From assembly GCA_937916365.1 (NCBI GenBank), contig CALFSY010000094.1, forward strand, positions 1 to 6,110: a stretch of DNA of 6,110 nucleotides, given 5' to 3'. The first letter of the stretch is position 1. Every line of letters starts with the position of its first letter. Under the pieces are notes generated by a model. The model was not told the origin of the DNA. It did no database searches and saw nothing but the letters and a program-made list of their open reading frames with translations. The stretch comes from an uncultured Jannaschia sp. Its GTDB lineage: Bacteria > Pseudomonadota > Alphaproteobacteria > Rhodobacterales > Rhodobacteraceae. Shown here in pieces: positions 1 to 6,067 of the stretch. The position numbers and the translations under genes were made by a program.

Positions 1-565
1 GCCCGGCGTTTTTGGGCCACCGATAGGCCAGCACATAGGTAAATATCCCGCCCACCGGAATCATAATAACCGGCGCACGATAAAGCCGATACCAAAACCG
101 CCGCCAAAATCCGGCCTGTTCCCATTCTTGCACGGTCATGGTGAAAATTTCGGTCGTGTCACGTTCATCAAGATTGCCTAGGTGGCTGTGATGTTCGTTA
201 TGGTTAAACTGCATCACGCGATAGGGCGTCAGCGTGAATATAGACAGCCCATGACCGGCCCAATCATTGCGTATTTTTGTAGTAAATAAAGATGTATGCC
301 CACAATCATGCTGCAAGACGTAAAGCCGGACGCCTGCAAAGGCGTTTATAACAACCAATGGCCCGACAATCCACCAAACTGGCCACGCCTGCACCGCCAA
401 CCATAAAGTTAGGAAGTAAACGGCGAAAGTGCCAAAATAGCTGATCGCAGCGATGCGATCATCCCGATCTGTCCAATCGCGGGTAAAGGCACGAATTTCG
501 CGGTCGGCCTCTTTCCGATACCCAGGGGTGATTTCGGGGCGGGCGGGTGTCGTTACAACGTCCAT
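1..565 (-). CDS. Membrane fatty acid desaturase, N-terminal part (cut by window edge)
   Basis: Reading down from an ATG at 565, an open frame runs for 188 codons to the left edge without a stop, so the 3' end lies outside. It shows the first two histidine boxes of membrane di-iron desaturases: HDCGH at residues 86-90 and HNEHH at 122-126, followed by SH. Hydrophobic segments lie at about 39-60 and 62-84. The stretch LTPYRVMQFNHNEHH followed by GNLDER resembles delta-12/omega-6-type bacterial acyl desaturases as I remember them. Such enzymes sit in the inner membrane and use O2 and an electron donor to insert a double bond in acyl chains of lipids. The third histidine box expected near the C-terminus is beyond the window, so completeness and regiospecificity cannot be judged. 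The start is the first ATG in frame; only a weak GGA lies 9-11 bases upstream. A related hydroxylase or ketolase of the same superfamily is less likely but not excluded. Confidence 0.9.
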   Translation of the reverse strand, partial: MDVVTTPARPEITPGYRKEADREIRAFTRDWTDRDDRIAAISYFGTFAVYFLTLWLAVQAWPVWWIVGPLVVINAFAGVRLYVLQHDCGHTSLFTTKIRNDWAGHGLSIFTLTPYRVMQFNHNEHHSHLGNLDERDTTEIFTMTVQEWEQAGFWRRFWYRLYRAPVIMIPVGGIFTYVLAYRWPKNAG

Positions 566-578
566 TTGTTTGGTCCGA

Positions 579-605
579 TTTATATTGCACATCTGGTCAT
601 GCCAA
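579..605 (-). promoter_or_regulatory. Possible promoter of the desaturase gene
   Basis: On the minus strand TTGGCA (600-605, five of six matches to TTGACA) is followed after 15 bases by TATAAA (579-584, five of six matches to TATAAT). The spacer is shorter than the usual 16-18. A start of transcription about 7 bases further on would leave a leader of only some 6-8 bases before the ATG at 565, fitting the lack of a strong ribosome-binding site. This is motif matching only. Confidence 0.3.
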
Positions 606-713
606 AAGGGCGCCTGATTCAAATAAATCTAACACCCAATGCTACGCCATATATTGCCATGGGGTGGTGTTATACACAAGATGCCATTGATGTTGCAGAC
701 TTTATAAGACGGG

Positions 714-737
714 TGTGCAGGCATTATGCCCGGCACA
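714..737 (-). terminator. Stem-loop just after glyA, possible terminator or 3' stabiliser
   Basis: TGTGC (714-718) pairs with GCACA (733-737), and GGCA (720-723) pairs with TGCC (727-730) around the loop TTA, giving nine pairs with a 1x2 internal loop. It begins 11 bases after the glyA stop codon on the minus strand. No run of T follows in the direction of glyA transcription, so it is not a classical intrinsic terminator. It could act with Rho or protect the 3' end. Confidence 0.35.
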
Positions 738-748
738 GATGCACGCCT

Positions 749-2044
749 TTAATGGCCTGGATACACTGGAAATTTTGTGCACAATTCCAACACCTCTTGC
801 GCAACCTTTGATTCGATGTGGCCATTGGCCGCTGTACCGTTGACGGCCAAACCATCAACCACCTCGACAATCCAATCGGCGATTTGGCGAAATTCGGGTT
901 CCCCAAACCCGCGCGTCGTGCCCGCAGGTGAGCCCAACCGCACGCCCGAGGTTATCATCGGTTTTTCATCGTCAAACGGGATGGCGTTTTTGTTGCACGT
1001 GATATGGGCGTGGCCCAGGGCGGTTTCGGTTGCGTTGCCCTTTACCCCCTTGGGCCGCAAATCGACCAGCAAAACATGCGTATCGGTTCCGCCGGTTACA
1101 ATATCAACCCCGCCTTTCACCAACTGATCTGCCAGCGCCTGGGCATTTTTGATGACATGGGTTTGGTAAAGTTTGAAATCGGGGTGCAATGCCTCGCCAA
1201 ACGCGACGGCCTTGGCCGCGATCACATGCATCAACGGTCCACCTTGCAGCCCGGGAAAAATGGCAGAGTTAAACTTTTTTGCCAAATCCGCATCGTTGGT
1301 TAAAATCATTCCGCCGCGCGGGCCGCGCAACGTTTTATGCGTGGTGGTGGTGGCCACATGCGCGTGCGGAAAAGGCGATGGATAATGACCAGAGGCCACC
1401 AAACCCGCAAAATGGGCCATATCCACCAACAAATAGGCACCCACAATATCGGCAATGGCGCGCATTTTGGCAAAATCGATGATGCGTGGAATGGCCGACC
1501 CGCCCGCAATAATCAGCTTTGGTTTGTGTTCGGCAGTCAGCGCAGCCACCTGATCGTAATCGATCTGCATATCTTGGCGGCGCACACCGTAGTGGATGGC
1601 ATTAAACCATTTACCCGATAGATTCGGGCGTGCCCCATGGGTCAAATGCCCGCCTGCGTCCAAGCTCATGCCCAAGATCGTATCACCTGGCTGCAAAAGG
1701 GCCAGAAAAACACCTTGGTTTGCTTGGCTGCCGGAATGCGGCTGCACGTTGGCAAACCCCACATCAAACAATGCTTTTGCCCGTTCAATCGCCAAATCTT
1801 CGGCAATATCCACGAATTGGCACCCGCCGTAATATCGCCGACCTGGATACCCTTCGGCATATTTGTTTGTCATAACGCCGCCCTGGGCCGCCATCACCGC
1901 CGCAGACACGATGTTTTCAGACGCGATCAGCTCAATCTCATCACGTTGACGGCCAAGTTCTTGGCGTATCGCGGCAAAAACCTCGGGGTCGCGAGTTTCA
2001 AGCGGTTCGGTAAAAAATCCAGAATCACGGTGGGGTGCGGTCAT
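749..2044 (-). CDS. glyA: Serine hydroxymethyltransferase
   Basis: This PLP enzyme interconverts serine plus tetrahydrofolate with glycine plus 5,10-methylene-tetrahydrofolate in the cytosol, and is the main source of one-carbon units. The 431-residue product has the usual family length. Visible motifs are ELIASEN (38-44), the substrate-site segment KYAEGYPGRRYYGG (61-74), HSGSQAN (103-109), LTHG (134-137), the PLP-contacting VDMAHFAG (207-214) with Asp208 and His211, and TTTTHKTLRGPRGG (232-245) with Lys237 as the Schiff-base lysine. SGVRLGSPA (366-374) holds Arg369, the likely carboxylate-binding arginine. The ATG at 2044 was chosen because MTAPHRDSGFF matches the family N-terminus and AAGGAT lies 7 bases upstream. 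The frame stays open to an ATG at 2272, but those 76 extra residues look nothing like a GlyA and would run into nadK. The gene diverges from nadK, and the desaturase gene lies downstream on the same strand after a 183-bp gap. All key residues are present. Confidence 0.98.
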   Translation of the reverse strand: MTAPHRDSGFFTEPLETRDPEVFAAIRQELGRQRDEIELIASENIVSAAVMAAQGGVMTNKYAEGYPGRRYYGGCQFVDIAEDLAIERAKALFDVGFANVQPHSGSQANQGVFLALLQPGDTILGMSLDAGGHLTHGARPNLSGKWFNAIHYGVRRQDMQIDYDQVAALTAEHKPKLIIAGGSAIPRIIDFAKMRAIADIVGAYLLVDMAHFAGLVASGHYPSPFPHAHVATTTTHKTLRGPRGGMILTNDADLAKKFNSAIFPGLQGGPLMHVIAAKAVAFGEALHPDFKLYQTHVIKNAQALADQLVKGGVDIVTGGTDTHVLLVDLRPKGVKGNATETALGHAHITCNKNAIPFDDEKPMITSGVRLGSPAGTTRGFGEPEFRQIADWIVEVVDGLAVNGTAANGHIESKVAQEVLELCTKFPVYPGH

Positions 2045-2051
2045 GCGGGGT

Positions 2052-2057
2052 ATCCTT
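2052..2057 (-). promoter_or_regulatory. Ribosome-binding site of glyA
   Basis: AAGGAT on the minus strand sits 7 bases before the ATG at 2044. It decides the start of glyA in favour of 2044 over the upstream in-frame ATGs at 2074 (MSLFSLR) and 2272. Confidence 0.7.
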
Positions 2058-2083
2058 AGGCTAAACAACGACATAAATTTAGG

Positions 2084-2089
2084 ATTATA
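2084..2089 (-). promoter_or_regulatory. Probable -10 element of the glyA promoter
   Basis: TATAAT on the minus strand is a perfect sigma-70-type -10 hexamer. It would start transcription near 2077 and give a leader of about 30 bases, which is too short for a riboswitch. No good TTGACA-like -35 is seen at 16-18 bases. That position is instead filled by the tandem TGCCGTA repeat and a C-rich stretch, which would fit a promoter that needs an activator or is blocked by a repressor. Confidence 0.45.
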
Positions 2090-2091
2090 TT

Positions 2092-2108
2092 TACGGCAAA
2101 ATACGGCA
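2092..2108. repeat. Tandem direct repeat TACGGCA in the glyA promoter
   Basis: TACGGCA occurs at 2092-2098 and again at 2102-2108, separated by AAA. The start-to-start distance of 10 bases is close to one helical turn, so both copies face the same side of the DNA. On the glyA strand it reads TGCCGTA-TTT-TGCCGTA and ends 2 bases before the TATAAT. The position suggests a binding site for a regulator of glyA; the protein is unknown. Confidence 0.45.
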
Positions 2109-2255
2109 TGGGGAAAGGGGCAATAGGGCAAACCCCCACACACACTTAAGAAAGAACCATATATCTGCGCATAAAGATTGCGTTTCGTCCCTACGCGCGC
2201 CACATTCCCCCAATCACGTCTATTTACCGTAATATGACGCAAGGACACGGGGCTT

Positions 2256-3023
2256 ATGGCATCAACCTGCAAAATTGCTTTCCTCGCCTCGGAGGTCGCC
2301 GTCGCGCAAACGGCGAAGGCACGGCTTGCACGGCTTTACGGCACGGCCCCAATGGATGCGGCCGATGTGATTGTCGCATTGGGTGGTGATGGATTCATGT
2401 TGTCAACGCTTCACGCCACGCAAAATTTGGACGTGCCGGTTTATGGGATGAATCGGGGAACAGTTGGGTTTTTGATGAATGCCTATTACGAAGATGATTT
2501 GATGGATCGGTTGACCACGGCAGAAGAGGCCGTGTTACACCCCCTGCATATGCGCGCCGAAACCGTCGATGGCCGGATTGCCGAGGCCTTAGCGATTAAT
2601 GAGGTCAGCCTGCTGCGCGCGGGGCCACAGGCGGCAAAACTAAAAATCTATGTCGACGGGCGGTTGCGGTTGGATGAACTGGTCTGTGATGGGGCGTTGT
2701 TGTGCACGCCTGCCGGATCAACGGCCTATAATTATTCAGCCCACGGGCCGATTTTACCCATCAACGCCGATGTGTTGGCCCTAACGGCGGTGGCCCCGTT
2801 CCGGCCACGGCGGTGGCGCGGGGCATTGTTACCCCAAAATGCGCTTGTCCGGTTTGAGGTGACAGAGGCAGAAAAGCGCCCCGTTATGGCCGATGCGGAC
2901 AGTCGTTCGGTTGCCAATGTTGCCTCGGTCGAAATTCGATCACACCCACAGGTGGCACATCGCATTTTGTTCGACCCGGGCCACGGGTTAGAAGAACGCC
3001 TAATCCAAGAACAATTTGTCTGA
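2256..3023 (+). CDS. nadK: NAD kinase
   Basis: This cytosolic enzyme phosphorylates NAD+ (ATP- or polyphosphate-dependent) to NADP+ and so sets the cell's NADP pool. The 255-residue product has the compact size seen in alphaproteobacteria. Family motifs are in order: VALGGDGFML (40-49) with the GGDG loop at 43-46 and catalytic Asp45, GMNRGTVGFLMN (64-75), the nucleotide-binding NE at 115-116, CDGALLCTPAGSTAYNYSAHGP (144-165, first part the DG/TPAGSTAY signature), and a C-terminal beta-domain with PFRPRRWRGALLP (181-193) and ADADSRSV (212-219). The ATG at 2256 was chosen because KIAFLASEVAVAQ right after it matches the family start, and AAGGA (2241-2245) lies 10 bases upstream. The gene diverges from glyA with 211 bp between starts and is followed 91 bp later by maeB on the same strand. 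Co-transcription with maeB is possible. No clear promoter for nadK was found in the divergent region. Confidence 0.97.
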   Translation: MASTCKIAFLASEVAVAQTAKARLARLYGTAPMDAADVIVALGGDGFMLSTLHATQNLDVPVYGMNRGTVGFLMNAYYEDDLMDRLTTAEEAVLHPLHMRAETVDGRIAEALAINEVSLLRAGPQAAKLKIYVDGRLRLDELVCDGALLCTPAGSTAYNYSAHGPILPINADVLALTAVAPFRPRRWRGALLPQNALVRFEVTEAEKRPVMADADSRSVANVASVEIRSHPQVAHRILFDPGHGLEERLIQEQFV

Positions 3024-3039
3024 CGCCCCTTTGTATTTG

Positions 3040-3067
3040 CACCAAGGGTTTGTTCACCACAGGGTTT
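3040..3067. repeat. Imperfect tandem repeat upstream of maeB
   Basis: CACCAAGGGTTT (3040-3051) recurs as CACCACAGGGTTT (3055-3067), differing by one inserted C, with GTT between them. It fills much of the 91-bp gap between nadK and maeB. A weak inverted repeat, GTTTA-GGAT-TAAAC (3064-3077), overlaps its end but has no T-run and is not a convincing terminator. The pair could be an operator for maeB or a small local duplication. Confidence 0.4.
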
Positions 3068-3114
3068 AGGATTAAACGCATTGGCATAACACGGGTGAGG
3101 GAGGCCCCAAAGCA

Positions 3115-5388
3115 ATGACCAAGCATGACAATCTGCGCGACGCCGCATTGTTTTATCACGAACACCCAAAGCCCGGAAAATTGGAAATTCGCGCGACCAA
3201 ACCATTGGCCAATGGTCGTGATCTTTCCCGCGCCTATAGCCCCGGTGTGGCCGAGGCCAGCCTAGAGATTAAGGCCAACCCCGCCAACGCGGCGCGATAT
3301 ACCGCGCGCGGCAATTTGGTGGCCGTAATCTCGAACGGGTCTGCTGTTTTGGGCTTAGGCAATATCGGCGCGCTGGCCGCAAAACCGGTGATGGAAGGTA
3401 AGGCCGTTTTGTTCAAAAAATTCGCTGATATAGATTGTTTTGACATCGAAATCGACGAACAAGATCCCGAAAAATTGGCCAACATCGTTTGCGCACTGGA
3501 ACCATCATTCGGGGCTGTCAATTTAGAAGATATAAAAGCCCCCGATTGTTTCATCGTTGAACGCATTTGCCGCGAACGCATGAATATTCCCGTGTTCCAT
3601 GACGATCAGCACGGCACCGCCATTGTTGTTGGTGCGGCGGCCACCAATGCCCTGCGCGTGGTGGGCAAAGAATTTTCCGATATTAAAATCGTGTCCACCG
3701 GTGGGGGCGCGGCGGGGATTGCGTGCCTAGATATGCTTTTGAAATTGGGGGCACGGCGCGAAAATATCTGGCTATTTGATCGGGCGGGATTGGTGCACCA
3801 TGGCCGTGGGGCCGAAATGACACCGCAAAAGGCCGATTATGCCCAAGGCTCTGCCGCTATAGCCTTGGACAAGGTGATTGAGGGGGCTGATTTATTTCTG
3901 GGGCTTTCCGGACCGGGTGTGTTGACGCAGGATATGGTGCGTAAAATGGCCGATCCCCCCATCATTTTTGCGTTGGCCAACCCCACGCCTGAAATTTTGC
4001 CCGAACTGGCCCGCGAGGTTGCGCCCAACGCCCTTATCGCAACGGGGCGGTCGGATTATCCCAATCAGGTCAATAATGTGTTGTGTTTTCCCTTTATCTT
4101 TCGCGGCGCATTGGATGTGGGCGCCTCTGACATAAACGACGCGATGAAACTGGCCTGTATTGATGGGATTGCCGAATTGGCCCGCGCCACCACCAGCGCC
4201 GAGGCCGCCGAAGCCTATCGCGGCGAACACCTGACGTTTGGCCCCAATTACTTGATCCCGAAACCTTTTGATCCGCGCCTGATGGCTGTGGTGGCCAGCG
4301 CCGTGGCACAGGCCGCGATGGCATCAGGCGTGGCAACCCGGCCCCTACCCGACCTAGCGGCATATAAAGATCGGTTAACCCAATCGGTGTTTCGGTCCGC
4401 GCTTATCATGCGCCCGGTGTTTGAAGCCGCCGAAACAGCCGCGCGTCGCATCGTGTTCGCCGAAGGCGAAGATGAACGTGTGCTGCGCGCCGCCCAAGCG
4501 ATGGTAGAGGAAACCACCGATACCCCCATCCTAATCGGGCGGCCCGATGTGGTGTCCAACCGTGTGGAACGCGCGGGCCTGACCATTCGCGTTGGCCACG
4601 ATTTTGAATTGGTAAACCCCGAAAACGACCCGCGTTATCGCACGTATTGGGAAACCTACCACGGGTTGATGGCCCGCCGTGGGGTCACGCCCGACCTGGC
4701 CCGGGCGATCATGCGCACCAACGCCACTGCCATCGGCGCGGTGATGGTCCACCGGGCAGAGGCCGATAGTTTAATCTGCGGCACGTTTGGGCAATACCTG
4801 TGGCATTTGAACTATGTCGAACAGGTGCTCGGCACCGATGAATTGCACCCCGTTGGCGCGCTTAGCCTGATGATCCAAGAAGACGGGCCATTGTTCATCG
4901 CGGACACGCAAATCAATGCGGTGCCCACGCCCGAGCAGATCGCCGAAACGGTCATCGGCACTGCGCGACATATGCGCCGGTTTGGCGTAACCCCCAACAT
5001 TGCCCTTTGTTCCAGCAGCCAGTTCGGCAATCTCGATAACGACAGTGGGCGGCGTATGCGCGCGGCGGTGGATATATTAGATGTCGCCGATGTTGATTTT
5101 ACGTATGAGGGGGAAATGACGCTTGATGTCGCGCTGGACCCGGATTTGCGGGCGCGCATTTTCCCCCAGGCCCGCTTGAAAGGTGCGGCCAATGCGTTGG
5201 TGTTTTCTTCAACCGATACCGCCGGCGCCGCGCGCAATATCCTGAAAATGCGCGCGGGTGGGTTAGAGGTTGGTCCGATCCTGATGGGGATGGGCAACCG
5301 CGCCCATATCGTCACCCCCGCCATCACGGCGCGGGGGTTGTTGAACATCTCGGCCCTGGCCGGCACACCGGTTAGCCATTATGAATGA
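3115..5388 (+). CDS. maeB: Malic enzyme fused to phosphotransacetylase-like domain
   Basis: This cytosolic enzyme decarboxylates malate to pyruvate while reducing NAD(P)+, linking the TCA cycle to gluconeogenesis and NADPH supply. The 757 residues match the usual length of the bacterial hybrid form. Residues 1 to about 425 are the malic enzyme part: SRAYSPGVAE (38-47) with the likely catalytic Tyr41, MEGKAVLFKKF (93-103) with the probable general base Lys96, metal ligands in NLEDI (Glu138, Asp139) and FHDDQHGTA (161-169), a Rossmann loop STGGGAAGIA (194-203), and ALANPTPE (286-293). Residues about 425-757 form the phosphotransacetylase-like domain (RIVFAEGEDERVLRAA, 445-460; ICGTFGQY, 554-561). 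In the studied relatives (E. coli MaeB, Sinorhizobium DME and TME) this domain has no transacetylase activity; in E. coli MaeB it senses acetyl-CoA. The start is preceded by GGGAGG (3099-3104), 10 bases upstream. NADP+ preference is assumed from the family; an NAD+-preferring DME-type paralogue cannot be excluded from sequence alone. Confidence 0.96.
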   Translation: MTKHDNLRDAALFYHEHPKPGKLEIRATKPLANGRDLSRAYSPGVAEASLEIKANPANAARYTARGNLVAVISNGSAVLGLGNIGALAAKPVMEGKAVLFKKFADIDCFDIEIDEQDPEKLANIVCALEPSFGAVNLEDIKAPDCFIVERICRERMNIPVFHDDQHGTAIVVGAAATNALRVVGKEFSDIKIVSTGGGAAGIACLDMLLKLGARRENIWLFDRAGLVHHGRGAEMTPQKADYAQGSAAIALDKVIEGADLFLGLSGPGVLTQDMVRKMADPPIIFALANPTPEILPELAREVAPNALIATGRSDYPNQVNNVLCFPFIFRGALDVGASDINDAMKLACIDGIAELARATTSAEAAEAYRGEHLTFGPNYLIPKPFDPRLMAVVASAVAQAAMASGVATRPLPDLAAYKDRLTQSVFRSALIMRPVFEAAETAARRIVFAEGEDERVLRAAQAMVEETTDTPILIGRPDVVSNRVERAGLTIRVGHDFELVNPENDPRYRTYWETYHGLMARRGVTPDLARAIMRTNATAIGAVMVHRAEADSLICGTFGQYLWHLNYVEQVLGTDELHPVGALSLMIQEDGPLFIADTQINAVPTPEQIAETVIGTARHMRRFGVTPNIALCSSSQFGNLDNDSGRRMRAAVDILDVADVDFTYEGEMTLDVALDPDLRARIFPQARLKGAANALVFSSTDTAGAARNILKMRAGGLEVGPILMGMGNRAHIVTPAITARGLLNISALAGTPVSHYE

Positions 5389-5629
5389 GGTTCAATGTCA
5401 GGTATGTTCAATTAAATGTTGCTTTGTTGGGTTAGTCCAGAAAATCCCACGACAACCGATTATAATAATTCACAGTTAAAATCTGTCTGAAATTATCCTC
5501 GTTTTATAAATAATCTTCGCATATTCACCACTAAATGAATTAAAACAATCAAAAATGTATCTTCGGTTATTAGCCATCAAAGTATGTATCGGTTAGGTTT
5601 ATTATAGTTTTTATAGGCTTCTAATAGTA
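5389..5629. other. AT-rich convergent intergenic stretch without a gene
   Basis: It lies between the stop of maeB (plus) and the stop of the membrane-protein gene (minus). By hand count 49 of 180 bases in 5461-5640 are G or C (27 percent), against 37 of 60 in 4201-4260 inside maeB. It holds an isolated TATAAT (5461-5466) with no partner -35 and no gene to serve. It also holds an imperfect pair, TTGTTGGG (5424-5431) with CCCA-cg-ACAA (5446-5455), and short direct repeats (ATGTATC at 5555 and 5584; TTATAG at 5602 and 5611). I see no RNA gene in it. Confidence 0.6.
5465..5505 (+). terminator. Weak stem-loop after maeB, possible terminator
   Basis: ATAATT (5465-5470) pairs with AATTAT (5491-5496), and ACAG (5472-5475) pairs with CTGT (5483-5486) around a 7-base loop, with an uneven 1x4 internal loop. 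CCTCGTTTT follows (5497-5505). It lies about 76 bases after the maeB stop. The stem is AT-rich and short and the T-run has only four bases, so termination here is uncertain. Confidence 0.25.
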
Positions 5630-6067
5630 TCATGTGACATCTTTTATTGTCCGAACACCTAATACCATAAGCAGCAAAACCAACGAAATACATAAAATGG
5701 CCGGACCACCTCCTAAAAATAAACCCGACAAAAAACCTTGCGTGCCTAGCCCCCCAATTCCACTAACTGACCATCCCCAATAAATGGCTGCTGGCAGTAA
5801 TAAAATAGCTGCCCAAAACGCCTGACGCGCCCCCTGCCCATTGCACAATATGACCCAAGCCAGGAAAGGGGTTAATGCCAACATTGTGAACAACGAAAAA
5901 AATATAAAAATAGGTAATATAAAAGACCCTATATATACAATCCCAAAAATCATATAAAACCAATATCCGCTAGCATATAGCATCAGTAAGACCAATGAAA
6001 TCCGTATAATTACCAGCAAACTTCGATGCGGGTGCGCGGTGGATATATTAAATTTATACGGAATCAT
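5630..6067 (-). CDS. Small integral membrane protein of unknown function
   Basis: I do not recognise this 145-residue protein. It is strongly hydrophobic, with probable membrane segments at about 17-41, 43-75 (long enough for one or two passes), 83-100 and 112-137, so four or five helices. The short N-terminal tail (MIPYKFNISTAHPHR) and the end (VRTIKDVT) carry the few charges. No catalytic or binding motif stands out; the region 103-121 is glycine-rich. The gene is AT-rich compared with glyA, nadK and maeB, hinting at a different origin or weak selection. Support for coding comes from its length in a region with no competing frame of similar quality, and from its start: ATG at 6065-6067 overlaps in the pattern ATGA the stop of an upstream frame on the same strand, typical of coupled operon genes. 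Its own ribosome-binding site is weak (GATGAG, 6073-6078). T-rich DNA can yield hydrophobic frames by chance, so some doubt remains. Confidence 0.65.
   Translation of the reverse strand: MIPYKFNISTAHPHRSLLVIIRISLVLLMLYASGYWFYMIFGIVYIGSFILPIFIFFSLFTMLALTPFLAWVILCNGQGARQAFWAAILLLPAAIYWGWSVSGIGGLGTQGFLSGLFLGGGPAILCISLVLLLMVLGVRTIKDVT

Noticed and set aside
566..811. 81-codon plus-strand open frame between the desaturase gene and glyA
   Set aside because: It runs into the 3' end of glyA on the opposite strand, has no ribosome-binding site or recognisable motif, and its residues do not look like a conserved protein.
1637..2059. 140-codon plus-strand open frame inside glyA
   Set aside because: It lies almost entirely antisense to a clearly coding glyA and has a low-complexity, Cys/His/Arg-rich composition typical of shadow frames.
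2045..2083. Possible glycine or other riboswitch in the glyA leader
   Set aside because: The leader from the proposed start is only about 30 bases and shows no aptamer-like paired structure.
2045..2272. N-terminal extension of glyA by 76 codons to an ATG at 2272
   Set aside because: The extra residues have no resemblance to SHMT, overlap the nadK start, cover the likely promoter, and a good ribosome-binding site precedes the family-typical start at 2044.
2732..3205. 157-codon minus-strand open frame across the nadK end and maeB start
   Set aside because: It is antisense to two well-supported genes and shows no family motif.
4812..5366. 184-codon minus-strand open frame inside maeB
   Set aside because: It is antisense to the conserved phosphotransacetylase-like domain; its Ala/Arg/Ser-rich composition is the usual shadow of a GC-rich gene.
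5461..5466. Perfect TATAAT on the plus strand after maeB
   Set aside because: There is no -35 partner at suitable spacing and no plus-strand gene downstream; such hexamers are expected by chance in DNA this AT-rich.
5763..5963. 66-codon second minus-strand frame inside the membrane-protein gene
   Set aside because: It is an alternative frame of the same hydrophobic stretch, shorter and without the coupled start that supports the 145-residue frame.
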